The notes below the pieces were generated by a model. That model was not told the DNA's origin and made no database searches. It saw only the letters and a program-made list of their open reading frames with translations. A stretch of 64,000 nt of DNA, from positions 155,497 to 219,496 of the forward strand of contig NZ_FORP01000011.1 of assembly GCF_900114035.1 (NCBI RefSeq). Direction: 5' to 3'. Below, piece by piece: positions 1 through 7,416 of this stretch; position 1 is the stretch's first letter; every line of letters begins with the position of its first letter. The translations under genes were made by a program, and so were the position numbers. The stretch is from Amycolatopsis sacchari. GTDB taxonomy: Bacteria > Actinomycetota > Actinomycetes > Mycobacteriales > Pseudonocardiaceae.

Positions 1-1
1 C

Positions 2-1051
2 GAACTCGACGAACCCCGCGAGGGCGAGGTCCTGGTGCGCCTCGCGGCCTCCGGGCTGTGCCACTCCGACGAGCACGTGCGGGTCGGGGACCTGCCACTG
101 GAAGCGCTGCCCGGCATCGGCGGGCACGAGGGCGCGGGCGTGGTGGAACGCGTCGGGCCCGGTGTGTCCAAGGTGCGCGAGGGCGACCACGTCGTGCTCA
201 GCTTCATCCCCGCGTGCGGACAGTGCACCTGGTGTGCCGCCGGGCACCAGAACCTGTGCGACGAGGGCGCCGGCCTGACCGTGGGCCTGCAGCGCGACGG
301 GACCGCGCGCCACCACGTGCGGGGCCACGACGCCCGCCTGATGTGCCTGCTCGGCACGTTCTCGCCGTACACGGTGTGCAGCGAGAACTCCGCGATCCGC
401 ATCGACGACGACCTCCCGCTGGACAAGGCGGCGCTCATCGGCTGCGGGGTCACCACGGGCTGGGGCACGGCCGTCTACGGCGGCCAGGTGCGGGCCGGGG
501 ACACCGTCGTGGTGCTCGGCGTCGGCGGTGTGGGCGCGAACGCCGTGCAGGGCGCCCGGATCGCCGGCGCGACCCGGATCCTCGCGATCGACCCCGGGGA
601 GTTCAACCGCGAGCAGGCCAGGCGCTTCGGTGCGACGCACACCTTTGCGTCCACAAAGGACGCTCTGGAGGTGCTGCCGGACATGACGCGGGGGCGACTG
701 GCGGACAAGGCGCTGATCACCGTCGACACCGCGACGCCGACGATCATCGCCGACGCGATCTCGATCGTCGGCAAGCTGGGCAGGGTGGTGCTCACGTCGC
801 TGGCGCCGGTCGCCTCGCGGCAGGTGGAGCTGCCGATGTTCGAGCTGACCGCGTACGAGAAACAGGTCGTGGGCTGCCTGTTCGGCCACGCGAACCCCCG
901 TGCGGACGTGCCGAAGCTGCTCGAGCTGTACCGGCAGGGCGAACTGCTGCTGGACGACCTCGTCACGCGCACCTACACCCTCGACCAGGTCAACGACGGG
1001 TACGCGGACATGCGGGCGCACCGCAACATCCGCGGGCTCATCCGCTACTGA
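2..1051 (+). CDS. NDMA-dependent-type zinc alcohol dehydrogenase (5' end missing)
   Basis: Medium-chain zinc alcohol dehydrogenase, expected to oxidise an alcohol or aldehyde with a tightly held NAD cofactor. The reading frame is open to the left window edge, so the first ~25 residues are outside; 349 residues are visible. The catalytic zinc region has CHSDEH followed by GGHEGAG. The structural zinc lobe is the four-cysteine C-x2-C-x2-C-x7-C pattern (CGQCTWC and the next Cys). The Rossmann motif is GVGGVGANA. It closely resembles the complete enzyme at 1418-2536, with which it shares the NDMA-dependent subfamily layout. It lies 9 bases before the small isomerase-like gene, so the three genes are probably one operon. 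The substrate cannot be told from sequence. Confidence 0.9.
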   Translation, partial: ELDEPREGEVLVRLAASGLCHSDEHVRVGDLPLEALPGIGGHEGAGVVERVGPGVSKVREGDHVVLSFIPACGQCTWCAAGHQNLCDEGAGLTVGLQRDGTARHHVRGHDARLMCLLGTFSPYTVCSENSAIRIDDDLPLDKAALIGCGVTTGWGTAVYGGQVRAGDTVVVLGVGGVGANAVQGARIAGATRILAIDPGEFNREQARRFGATHTFASTKDALEVLPDMTRGRLADKALITVDTATPTIIADAISIVGKLGRVVLTSLAPVASRQVELPMFELTAYEKQVVGCLFGHANPRADVPKLLELYRQGELLLDDLVTRTYTLDQVNDGYADMRAHRNIRGLIRY

Positions 1052-1060
1052 AGGGACAGC

Positions 1061-1351
1061 ATGGAGTTCCTGGTACGCCAGCAGAACAACGCCGACCCGG
1101 AGCGCCGCGAGGCGCTCCGGCCGCGTGAGCGCGCCCGCGCGCAGGAGCTGCGGGACGCGGGCATCCTCGTGAAGCTGTGGCGCGTGCTCGGTTCGACGGA
1201 CTCGATCGCGCTGTACGAGGCGCCGGACGCCGACGCGCTGCACGAGGCGTTGTACTCCCTGCCGATGGCGCCGTGGATGCGGTTCCAGGTGGAGCCGCTC
1301 GTCACGCACCCGCAGGAGAAAAGCCTTCCGCCACGCGAAAAAGGCGCTTGA
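1061..1351 (+). CDS. Muconolactone delta-isomerase family protein
   Basis: Small 96-residue protein of the muconolactone isomerase fold (MIase family). The N-terminal MEFLVRQ strand, a central helix rich in Arg/Glu and the 'LWRVLG...ALYEAPDADALHEAL' pattern are typical of CatC-like proteins and of the MIase-like proteins found beside catabolic oxidoreductases. A good AAGGGA ribosome binding site lies just before the ATG. It sits between two alcohol dehydrogenase genes, not with catA/catB, so a true muconolactone isomerase role in the beta-ketoadipate pathway is not supported by context. A role as an isomerase or scaffold for the neighbouring dehydrogenase pathway is inference. Confidence 0.8.
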   Translation: MEFLVRQQNNADPERREALRPRERARAQELRDAGILVKLWRVLGSTDSIALYEAPDADALHEALYSLPMAPWMRFQVEPLVTHPQEKSLPPREKGA

Positions 1352-1417
1352 CCCTGGGCCCGGTGACGGCCGGTTCACCTACGTTGGCAGGAGAAGATCG
1401 ACAGGACGGGAAGAGCC

Positions 1418-2536
1418 ATGCGCACGCGAGCCGCGATCATCCGGGAGACCGGGAAGCCCTGGGAGGTCACGGAACTGGAGCTGGACGACCCCCGCGAGGG
1501 TGAGGTCCGCATCCGGTTCGCCGTGTCCGGGATGTGCCACTCCGACGAACACCTGCGCACCGGCGACAGCGTCTCCAGGCTGCCGATCGTCGGCGGTCAC
1601 GAAGGAGCGGGCGTCGTGGAGGCGACCGGCCCCGGCGTGACCCGCGTCCGGCCCGGCGACCGCGTGGTGTGCTCGTTCATCCCCGCGTGCGGCGTGTGCC
1701 GCTACTGCTCGACGGGCAGGCAGAACCTGTGCGACCAGGGCGCGGAGATGGCCACGGGGCTGCTGCCCGGTGGCGGGTTCCGCTTCCACGACGACGCGGG
1801 CGAGGACCTCGGCGGGTTCTGCATGCTGGGCACCTTCGCCGAGCACGCGGTGGTTTCCCAGGCCTCGTGCGTGAAACTGGACGACGACATCCCGTTCGAG
1901 GTCGCCGCGCTCACCGGCTGCGGGGTGCCGACCGGCTGGGGTTCGTCGGTCTACGTGGCGGGCGTCCGCGCCGGGGACACGGTGGTCGTCTTCGGCTGCG
2001 GCGGCGTCGGCTCGAACGCCGTGCAGGGCGCGGCCTACGCGGGCGCCAAGAACATCGTCGTCGTGGACCCGGTGCCGTTCAAACGGGGCAAGGCGGAGGA
2101 GTTCGGCGCGACGCACGTGTTCGCCGACGCGGCGTCGGCGCACGAGGCGGTGGTCGAGCTGACCCGGGGGCAGCTCGCCGACCACGCCATCTGCACCGTC
2201 GGCGTGCTCACCGCCGAGGTCGTCTCGCAGGCCACCGCGATCGTCGGTAAGGACGGCCAGGTCACCGTCACGTCGGTGGGCCGCACGGGTGACGTGCACG
2301 TCCAGCTCGCCGCGAACGGGCTGCTCGTCGGCTACCAGCGGCGCGTGCAGGGCCACGTGTTCGGCAAGTGCAACCCGCTGTACGACATCCCGAAGCTGCA
2401 CGGCCTGTACCGGGCCGGGCGGCTCAAGCTCGACGAGCTGATCACCCGCCGCTACCCGCTGGACGAGATCAACCAGGGGTACGCCGACCTCGACGAGGGC
2501 CGGATCATCCGCGGCATCGTCGTCCACGGGCAGTGA
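1418..2536 (+). CDS. NDMA-dependent-type zinc alcohol dehydrogenase
   Basis: Complete 372-residue medium-chain alcohol dehydrogenase. Catalytic zinc ligands are Cys40 in GMCHSDEH and the His of GGHEGAG. The structural zinc site is CGVCRYC plus a Cys after seven residues. The NAD-binding motif is GCGGVGSNA. The insert between the structural lobe and the Rossmann domain and the C-terminal 'YADLDEGRIIRGIVV' ending match the actinobacterial NDMA-dependent group, in which NADH stays bound and needs an external electron carrier. It is a paralogue of the partial gene at the left edge. Their pairing suggests two steps or two related substrates of one pathway; the substrate is unknown. Confidence 0.92.
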   Translation: MRTRAAIIRETGKPWEVTELELDDPREGEVRIRFAVSGMCHSDEHLRTGDSVSRLPIVGGHEGAGVVEATGPGVTRVRPGDRVVCSFIPACGVCRYCSTGRQNLCDQGAEMATGLLPGGGFRFHDDAGEDLGGFCMLGTFAEHAVVSQASCVKLDDDIPFEVAALTGCGVPTGWGSSVYVAGVRAGDTVVVFGCGGVGSNAVQGAAYAGAKNIVVVDPVPFKRGKAEEFGATHVFADAASAHEAVVELTRGQLADHAICTVGVLTAEVVSQATAIVGKDGQVTVTSVGRTGDVHVQLAANGLLVGYQRRVQGHVFGKCNPLYDIPKLHGLYRAGRLKLDELITRRYPLDEINQGYADLDEGRIIRGIVVHGQ

Positions 2537-2545
2537 CGGTGCGGT

Positions 2546-2573
2546 GGTGGCCCGGCGGCGCGGCCGGGCCACC
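2546..2573. terminator. Bidirectional hairpin terminator between convergent genes
   Basis: Perfect inverted repeat GGTGGCCCGG (2546-2555) and CCGGGCCACC (2564-2573), extendable by one pair. It lies between the stop codons of the convergent alcohol dehydrogenase and CoA-transferase genes. No T-run follows, as is usual in high-GC actinomycetes. Confidence 0.6.
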
Positions 2574-2577
2574 GGGG

Positions 2578-3978
2578 TCACCAGCGGTCCTGCATCGTCC
2601 CCACGTGCTCGGCGACGGTGACGGGCATCGCGGTCAGCGCCAGCACCTCCTCGACAGTGAAGCCCGCGGCGGTCTCGTCGAGCCGGAAACCCCCGTCCGT
2701 CCTGGTGAGCAGCGCGAGATCGGTGACGATGGTGTCGACGCAGCCCGGCGCCGTCAGCGCGAACTCGCACTGCTCGACGAGCTTCGGGCGCCCCTGGGAG
2801 TCGGTGTGCTCCAGCAGTGCGACGACCTGCCGCGCGCCCACCGCCAGGTCCATCGCGCCGCCGATACCGCCGCCCGTCATCGTGGGCAGCGTCCAGTTGG
2901 CGAGGTCGCCCGCCGCGGACACCTGGTAGGCGCCCAGCACGACCGCGTCCAGCCGTCCCGAACGCGCGATCTCGAACGACGTCACACTGTCGAAAAAGGA
3001 CGCTCCCGGCCGCAGGCCGACGAAATAGCCGCCGGCGTCGTGCACGTCCGGGTCGAACGAGTCGTCGCGGATGATCGCGCCGTAGCGCAGGATGCCGTTC
3101 TCGCTGTGCAGCGCGACGGGGCGGTCGCCGACGAAGTCGGACACGAGGGTCGGCAGCCCGGCGCCGAGGTTGACGGTCGCCCCGTCGGGCAGCAGCGCCG
3201 CCGTGCGCCGGGCCATTCCCGCCCGCGTCAGCGCGGGCTTGCCGCCGTACTCGCGTGCGCTGTCCGCGGCGCGGCTCGGCCGCATCGGCAGGTTCCGCAC
3301 GTCGAGCTGGACGGTGCTGCGCACGACGCGGCTGACGAACACGCCGGGGAGGTCGATCTCCTCGGGCGCCAGCTCGCCCACGCCGACGATCTCGTCGACC
3401 TCCGCGATCGTCACGCGCGCCGCCTTCGCGAAGCTGACGTTGAAGTTCCGGCTCCCGCCACGCAGCTGGAGGTTCCCGGACGCGTCGGCGCGGTGCGCCC
3501 TGACGAACGCGTAGTCGGGGCGGATCGCGGTTTCGAGGATGTGCGGCCTGCCGTCGAAATGACGCACGTCCTTGCCCTCGGCGATGGCGGTGCCGACGCC
3601 GACGGGCGTGTAGAACGCGGGGATCCCCGCGCCACCGGCCCGCATCCGCTCGACGAGCGTGCCCTGCGGGACCATTTCCAGCTCCATGGTCCCGGCCCGG
3701 ATCTGGCGCTCGGCCTCGGACACGATGCCGGGCCGCGCCGAGAAACACGTGACGAGGCGGGCGATCTGCTTGCCCTCGGCGAGCAGGTGGGCGGTCGGCG
3801 TGCCGGGCTGGCCGAGCCCGTTGCAGTACACGGTGAGCCCGCTCGTGCCGAGTTCGTGCAACGCCACGATGAGGCTGGAGGGGAACCGGTGCGCCACCCC
3901 GAAACCGGCGACCGCGATGCTCGCCCCGTCGGGAATGTCGCGGACCGCTTCGGCGGGCGTCACCATGACCTTGTCCAT
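2578..3978 (-). CDS. 3-oxoacid CoA-transferase, alpha and beta subunits fused
   Basis: A 466-residue class I CoA transferase (SCOT/PcaIJ type) with both subunits in one chain. Residues ~1-240 are the alpha part (GASIAVAGFG start and the 'GTMELEMVPQGTLVERMRAGGAGIPAFYTP' region). Residues ~250-466 are the beta part, with the catalytic glutamate in LHSENGI. It would move CoA from succinyl-CoA or acetyl-CoA to a 3-oxo acid such as 3-oxoadipate or acetoacetate. It is transcribed away from the Rieske/amidohydrolase operon across a strong palindrome at 4002-4021. The fused form is usual in eukaryotic SCOT and in some bacteria. The exact acid substrate is unknown. Confidence 0.9.
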   Translation of the reverse strand: MDKVMVTPAEAVRDIPDGASIAVAGFGVAHRFPSSLIVALHELGTSGLTVYCNGLGQPGTPTAHLLAEGKQIARLVTCFSARPGIVSEAERQIRAGTMELEMVPQGTLVERMRAGGAGIPAFYTPVGVGTAIAEGKDVRHFDGRPHILETAIRPDYAFVRAHRADASGNLQLRGGSRNFNVSFAKAARVTIAEVDEIVGVGELAPEEIDLPGVFVSRVVRSTVQLDVRNLPMRPSRAADSAREYGGKPALTRAGMARRTAALLPDGATVNLGAGLPTLVSDFVGDRPVALHSENGILRYGAIIRDDSFDPDVHDAGGYFVGLRPGASFFDSVTSFEIARSGRLDAVVLGAYQVSAAGDLANWTLPTMTGGGIGGAMDLAVGARQVVALLEHTDSQGRPKLVEQCEFALTAPGCVDTIVTDLALLTRTDGGFRLDETAAGFTVEEVLALTAMPVTVAEHVGTMQDRW

Positions 3979-4001
3979 GAGGCCTCCAGCTGGCGGAAGA
4001 A

Positions 4002-4021
4002 TGTCAACAAAAATGTTGACA
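4002..4021. promoter_or_regulatory. 20-bp perfect palindrome between divergent operons
   Basis: TGTCAACA, four A residues, then TGTTGACA. It lies in an AT-rich island between the divergent CoA-transferase (start 3978) and Rieske (start 4075) genes. Each arm contains a TTGACA that could act as a -35 element on its own strand, so a regulator binding here would probably control both directions. The nearby TetR gene (6688) is the closest candidate regulator; this is inference. Confidence 0.65.
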
Positions 4022-4074
4022 ATAAATTCTACAACGGCGATTCTCGATCAGCCAGCCCCGAAGGAGCGTGCTCA

Positions 4075-4530
4075 ATGAAGATCGTGGTGGCGAAGGTTTC
4101 CGAGTTCCCGCCAGGAGACCGGCGCATCGTGCAGGTCGGGAAACGCTCGATCGGCGTCTTCCGGATCGGCGAGAGGTTCTACGCCCTCAACAACTACTGC
4201 CCGCACCAGGGCGGGCCGCTGTGCCTCGGCCGCACGGCGCCCACGACCTCCTCCAGCAGGCCCGGCGAGTACACCGTGAACGAGGACGTGTTCGTCGCCT
4301 GTCCCTGGCACGGCTGGGAGTACGACGTCACGACCGGCCAGTCCTACCTGGGGCCCGGCGAAACCCCGGTGCGCAGCTACGGCGTTTCCGTGGCACCCGG
4401 TGAAGCACTGGGCGGGGACGTGAAGTTCCCGGACCGGGTGCCCGGCCCGTATGTGGCGGAGACCTTCGAAGTGCACGTGGAAGACGACTACGTGGTGGTC
4501 GACACGACCGCCCGGCAGGCAGTGAGGTGA
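4075..4530 (+). CDS. Rieske [2Fe-2S] ferredoxin-like protein
   Basis: 151-residue Rieske protein that would carry electrons to an oxygenase or hydroxylase. The cluster ligands are visible as CPHQ near residue 42 and CPWHGWEYD near residue 81, giving the Cys-x-His and Cys-x2-His pairs. The start is the ATG at 4075, preceded by GAAGGAGC. The frame is also open far upstream, but that stretch overlaps the CoA-transferase gene and is not coding. The next gene starts 2 bases after the stop, so it is translationally linked to the twin amidohydrolases. No oxygenase alpha subunit is nearby; the P450 at 7417 is a possible partner. Confidence 0.9.
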   Translation: MKIVVAKVSEFPPGDRRIVQVGKRSIGVFRIGERFYALNNYCPHQGGPLCLGRTAPTTSSSRPGEYTVNEDVFVACPWHGWEYDVTTGQSYLGPGETPVRSYGVSVAPGEALGGDVKFPDRVPGPYVAETFEVHVEDDYVVVDTTARQAVR

Positions 4531-4532
4531 CC

Positions 4533-5606
4533 ATGACGACCACCGAGAGCCGGCAGCGGACCGCCGTTGTCGACGCCGACATCCACCCGACGATCCCGGC
4601 GGCGAACCTCGCGGCGCGGTTGCCCGAGCCGTGGCGCACGCGGTTCCAGACGTTCGGCACGCGCGTCGCCCCGCCGCCCGCGATCTACCCGCGCGTGCGC
4701 AACGGCGGCATGCGCCTGGACTCCTACCCCGCCAACGGCATCCCCGGCAGCGACCTCGGGCTGATCCGCGAGCAGCTGCTCGACGCCTACGGCATCGGCT
4801 ACGGCGTGCTGATCCCCTTGCAGGCGCACAGTTACGGCGCCGAGCAGCCGGAGTACGCGCAGGCGCTGTGCCACGCGCTGAACGAAAGCATCCGCGAGGA
4901 CTTCCTCGACCCCGAGCCGCGGCTGGTGAGCAGCCTGTGCGTGCCGCACGAGTCGCCGGAGCTGTCCATCGCGGAGATCGAGCGCTACGCCGACGACCCG
5001 CGGTTCGTTCAGGTGCTCTTCCCCGGCGGGCCGGAAACCGTGCTGGGCCACCAGAAGTACCTGCCGATCTACCGCGCGGCGGCGGAGGCCGGGCTGCCCG
5101 TCGCGATTCACCTCGGCGGCATCGAGCAGCACCGCGGGGACGGCTGGCCGTCGTTCTACCTGGAGCACCACTGCTGGTTCGGCAACGGCATGGCGATGCT
5201 GGCCGCGAACCTGATCCTCGAAGGCGTGTTCGAGCAGGTGCCGGACCTGCAGATCGTGCTCGTCGAAGGCGGCATCGCGTGGTCGGCCCCGCTGATGTGG
5301 AGCCTCGACGAGGCGTGGTCGCTGCTGAGTGCCGACGTGCCCCGGTTGCAGCGCAAGCCTTCCGAGTACTTCCGCGAGCACTTCTGGTTCAGCACGCAGC
5401 CCATCGAGGAGCCGCCGAACCCGAAGCACCTCGGGATGGCGCTGGCGCAGACCGGGATGACCGACCGGATCATGTTCGCCTCCGACTACCCGCACTGGGA
5501 CTTCGACTCGCCCACGACGGCGCTGCGTGAGCTGCCCAAGGAGCTGCGCGAGGAGATCATGAACGAGAACGCCTACCGGCTCTACCGGAACCTGGAGCGC
5601 CCGTGA
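4533..5606 (+). CDS. Amidohydrolase-2 family metal-dependent hydrolase, first copy
   Basis: 357-residue TIM-barrel protein of the amidohydrolase_2 (ACMSD / gamma-resorcylate decarboxylase-like) family. It opens with VVDADIHP, a single His where the family usually has HxH. It has a central 'LPVAIHLGG' His and ends with 'RIMFASDYPHWD', the conserved C-terminal metal Asp region. A role in hydrolysis or decarboxylation of a ring-derived acid is likely from the family. The ATG at 4533 is chosen with GAGGTGA just upstream; a GTG at 4527 is in frame. It overlaps its paralogue (5603) by 4 bases. Confidence 0.85.
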   Translation: MTTTESRQRTAVVDADIHPTIPAANLAARLPEPWRTRFQTFGTRVAPPPAIYPRVRNGGMRLDSYPANGIPGSDLGLIREQLLDAYGIGYGVLIPLQAHSYGAEQPEYAQALCHALNESIREDFLDPEPRLVSSLCVPHESPELSIAEIERYADDPRFVQVLFPGGPETVLGHQKYLPIYRAAAEAGLPVAIHLGGIEQHRGDGWPSFYLEHHCWFGNGMAMLAANLILEGVFEQVPDLQIVLVEGGIAWSAPLMWSLDEAWSLLSADVPRLQRKPSEYFREHFWFSTQPIEEPPNPKHLGMALAQTGMTDRIMFASDYPHWDFDSPTTALRELPKELREEIMNENAYRLYRNLERP

Positions 5607-6652
5607 CCGAGCACATCGACACCGACGTCCACTGCGCGCCGGCCTCGCTGGAGGCGCTGTTCCCGTACCTGGACAGCTACTGGCGCGAGTACGTGACCGA
5701 AGCGAACATGAAGCTGTCGCCCACCTTCGGCGGCGCGTACCCGCCGGGCGCACCCACGTCCGCGACGCCGGAGTCCCGCGCGGCGGGCACCTTCCCGCCC
5801 GACAACGTCGAGGCGATGCGCAAGCAGGTGTTGGACCGGGACGGGCTGCGGTACGCGATCCTCAACTGCGTCACGTCGTTCGACATCAGCCACAACCCGT
5901 ACTACGAGAACGCGCTCACCCGCGCGGTCAACGACTGGCTGCGCACGGAGTGGCTCGACCAGGACGACCGGCTGCGGGCGTCGATGGTGATCCCGACGAT
6001 GGACACCGATGCCGCGATCGCCGAGATCGAGCGCCTCGGTCCCGACCGCCGGTTCGTGCAGGTGCTGTTGCCCATCCGCGGGCAGGACGTGCGCTACGGC
6101 AACAAGCGCTTCCACCCGGTGCTGGCGGCGGCGGCGCGGCACGGGCTCGTCGTCGGGCTGCACGCGTGGGGCCGGATTTCGAGTTCTCCCACGCCGACCG
6201 GGTTCGCCCACACCTACGTCGAGGACTACCTCAGCAACTCGCAGATCGTGCAGGCGCACGTGGTGAGCCTGATCGCGGAGGGCGTGTTCCGCGACCAGCC
6301 GGAGCTGAAGATCTGCCTGAGCGAGTGCGGGTTCTCGTGGCTGCCCTCGCTGCTGTGGCGGTTCGACAAGGAGTGGCGCTCGGTGTGGCGCGAGGTGCCG
6401 TGGATGCGGGAGTCGCCCGCGGAGTACTTCTACCGGCACTTCCGCTCGACGACCGAGCCCGCGCAGCTGCCCCCGGACGACGGGCAGCTGGCGGAGCTGA
6501 TCGAGATGATGCGGGCGCCGGAGTTCCTCATGTACGCCAGCGACCATCCGCACGACCACGGGCCGGGCGGGCAGCGCCTGCTGGGTGCCCTGGACGCCGA
6601 TGCCCAGGCCGCCGTGCGGTACGGCAACGCGGCGGCGTTCTACCGGTCCTGA
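5603..6652 (+). CDS. Amidohydrolase-2 family metal-dependent hydrolase, second copy
   Basis: 349-residue paralogue of the upstream gene, starting at the GTG of a GTGA overlap. It has 'IDTDVHC' at the N terminus, 'LVVGLHAWG' in the middle and 'FLMYASDHPHDHG' near the end, the same arrangement as the first copy with diverged sequence. Two adjacent, translationally coupled members suggest a heteromeric enzyme or two successive steps on related substrates; this is inference. The next gene (TetR regulator) starts 36 bases downstream. Confidence 0.85.
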   Translation: MTEHIDTDVHCAPASLEALFPYLDSYWREYVTEANMKLSPTFGGAYPPGAPTSATPESRAAGTFPPDNVEAMRKQVLDRDGLRYAILNCVTSFDISHNPYYENALTRAVNDWLRTEWLDQDDRLRASMVIPTMDTDAAIAEIERLGPDRRFVQVLLPIRGQDVRYGNKRFHPVLAAAARHGLVVGLHAWGRISSSPTPTGFAHTYVEDYLSNSQIVQAHVVSLIAEGVFRDQPELKICLSECGFSWLPSLLWRFDKEWRSVWREVPWMRESPAEYFYRHFRSTTEPAQLPPDDGQLAELIEMMRAPEFLMYASDHPHDHGPGGQRLLGALDADAQAAVRYGNAAAFYRS

Positions 6653-6687
6653 CGGCGGGTGCGGGCGGCGGGAGCGAGAATGGCCGG

Positions 6688-7305
6688 ATGCCCGACCAGC
6701 CGAACCCCTCCCCCGTCCGCACCCGCAACCGCTGGGGCGAGGGCGAGCGCCTGCGCGGCGAGATCCTGGCCGCCGCGAGCCGCCTGCTGTCCGGTCTCGG
6801 CGGTGAGGACGGGCTGACGATCCGCGGGGTCGCCAGGGCGGCAGGCATCGCCCCGGCCAGCATCTACCAGCACTTCGCCGACCGTGCCGCGCTGGTCAGG
6901 GGCCTGCGCGAGCACGAGTTCGCGCGGCTCCGGTCGCTGATGCGGGAGGCCGACGCGCGGCCACCGGAACACGACGTGGTGGCCCGGGTGCGGGCTCAGC
7001 TGCACGCCTACTGCGCGTTCGCCATCGACAACCCCGGGCACTACCGGCTCATGCTCAGCGGGCGCTCCCCCGCCGAGGGCTCGCCACGCGGTCCGCTGGC
7101 CGACGTCTTCGCCGCGCTCACGGAGGCGTTCGAACGCTGCGCCGCCGCCGGGCACACCCTGCGGATCCCCAGCGATCGCGCCGCCGTCATCGTGTTCGTC
7201 GGCGCGCACGGGCGCGTGGCCCTGCTGCACAGCAATCCCGGCGGCCCCGGGGCACCGGCGGTGCGGAGCTTCGTCGACGAGCTGGTGGCGCTCGTCTTCG
7301 CGTGA
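6688..7305 (+). CDS. TetR family transcriptional regulator
   Basis: 205-residue regulator. The N-terminal helix-turn-helix is typical of TetR: 'LTIRGVARAAGIAPASIYQHFADRAALV' at residues ~45-72. The C-terminal half (from ~90) is the TetR_C ligand pocket type with 'NPGHYRLMLSGRSP'. The ATG at 6688 follows GGGAGCGAG. It lies between the amidohydrolases and the P450, and an inverted repeat of TetR-operator form (7365-7385) lies just downstream. It probably represses the P450 and perhaps the upstream operon in the absence of an aromatic or ring-derived ligand. Confidence 0.9.
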   Translation: MPDQPNPSPVRTRNRWGEGERLRGEILAAASRLLSGLGGEDGLTIRGVARAAGIAPASIYQHFADRAALVRGLREHEFARLRSLMREADARPPEHDVVARVRAQLHAYCAFAIDNPGHYRLMLSGRSPAEGSPRGPLADVFAALTEAFERCAAAGHTLRIPSDRAAVIVFVGAHGRVALLHSNPGGPGAPAVRSFVDELVALVFA

Positions 7306-7364
7306 ACGCGTTGCTCCGGGCGTGTGGTCTCCTTCGACAACCTCCCCCACAGTTGCCTAACATC

Positions 7365-7385
7365 TGTTCGACAAGTAACCGAACA
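7365..7385. promoter_or_regulatory. Inverted repeat TGTTCG-N9-CGAACA upstream of P450
   Basis: 21-bp imperfect palindrome with six-base arms (7365-7370 and 7380-7385), lying 31 bases before the P450 start codon and just after the TetR gene. Length and spacing suit a TetR dimer, so it is the best operator candidate for that regulator. Confidence 0.5.
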
Positions 7386-7416
7386 ACCGTTTGGGAACTG
7401 TGCGGCAGGAGGCCCG

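Noticed and set aside
1061..1351. Catechol beta-ketoadipate cluster
   Set aside because: Only the MIase-like gene is present; catA and catB are absent, so a catechol pathway label is not supported.
2368..4074. Upstream extension of the Rieske frame and other long plus-strand frames over the CoA transferase
   Set aside because: Antisense to a well-conserved CoA-transferase gene; the Rieske protein has a proper ribosome binding site and ATG at 4075.
7302..7416. P450 start at GTG 7302
   Set aside because: It overlaps the TetR gene and gives an N terminus unlike any P450; ATG 7417 has a strong ribosome binding site but needs a frame correction.
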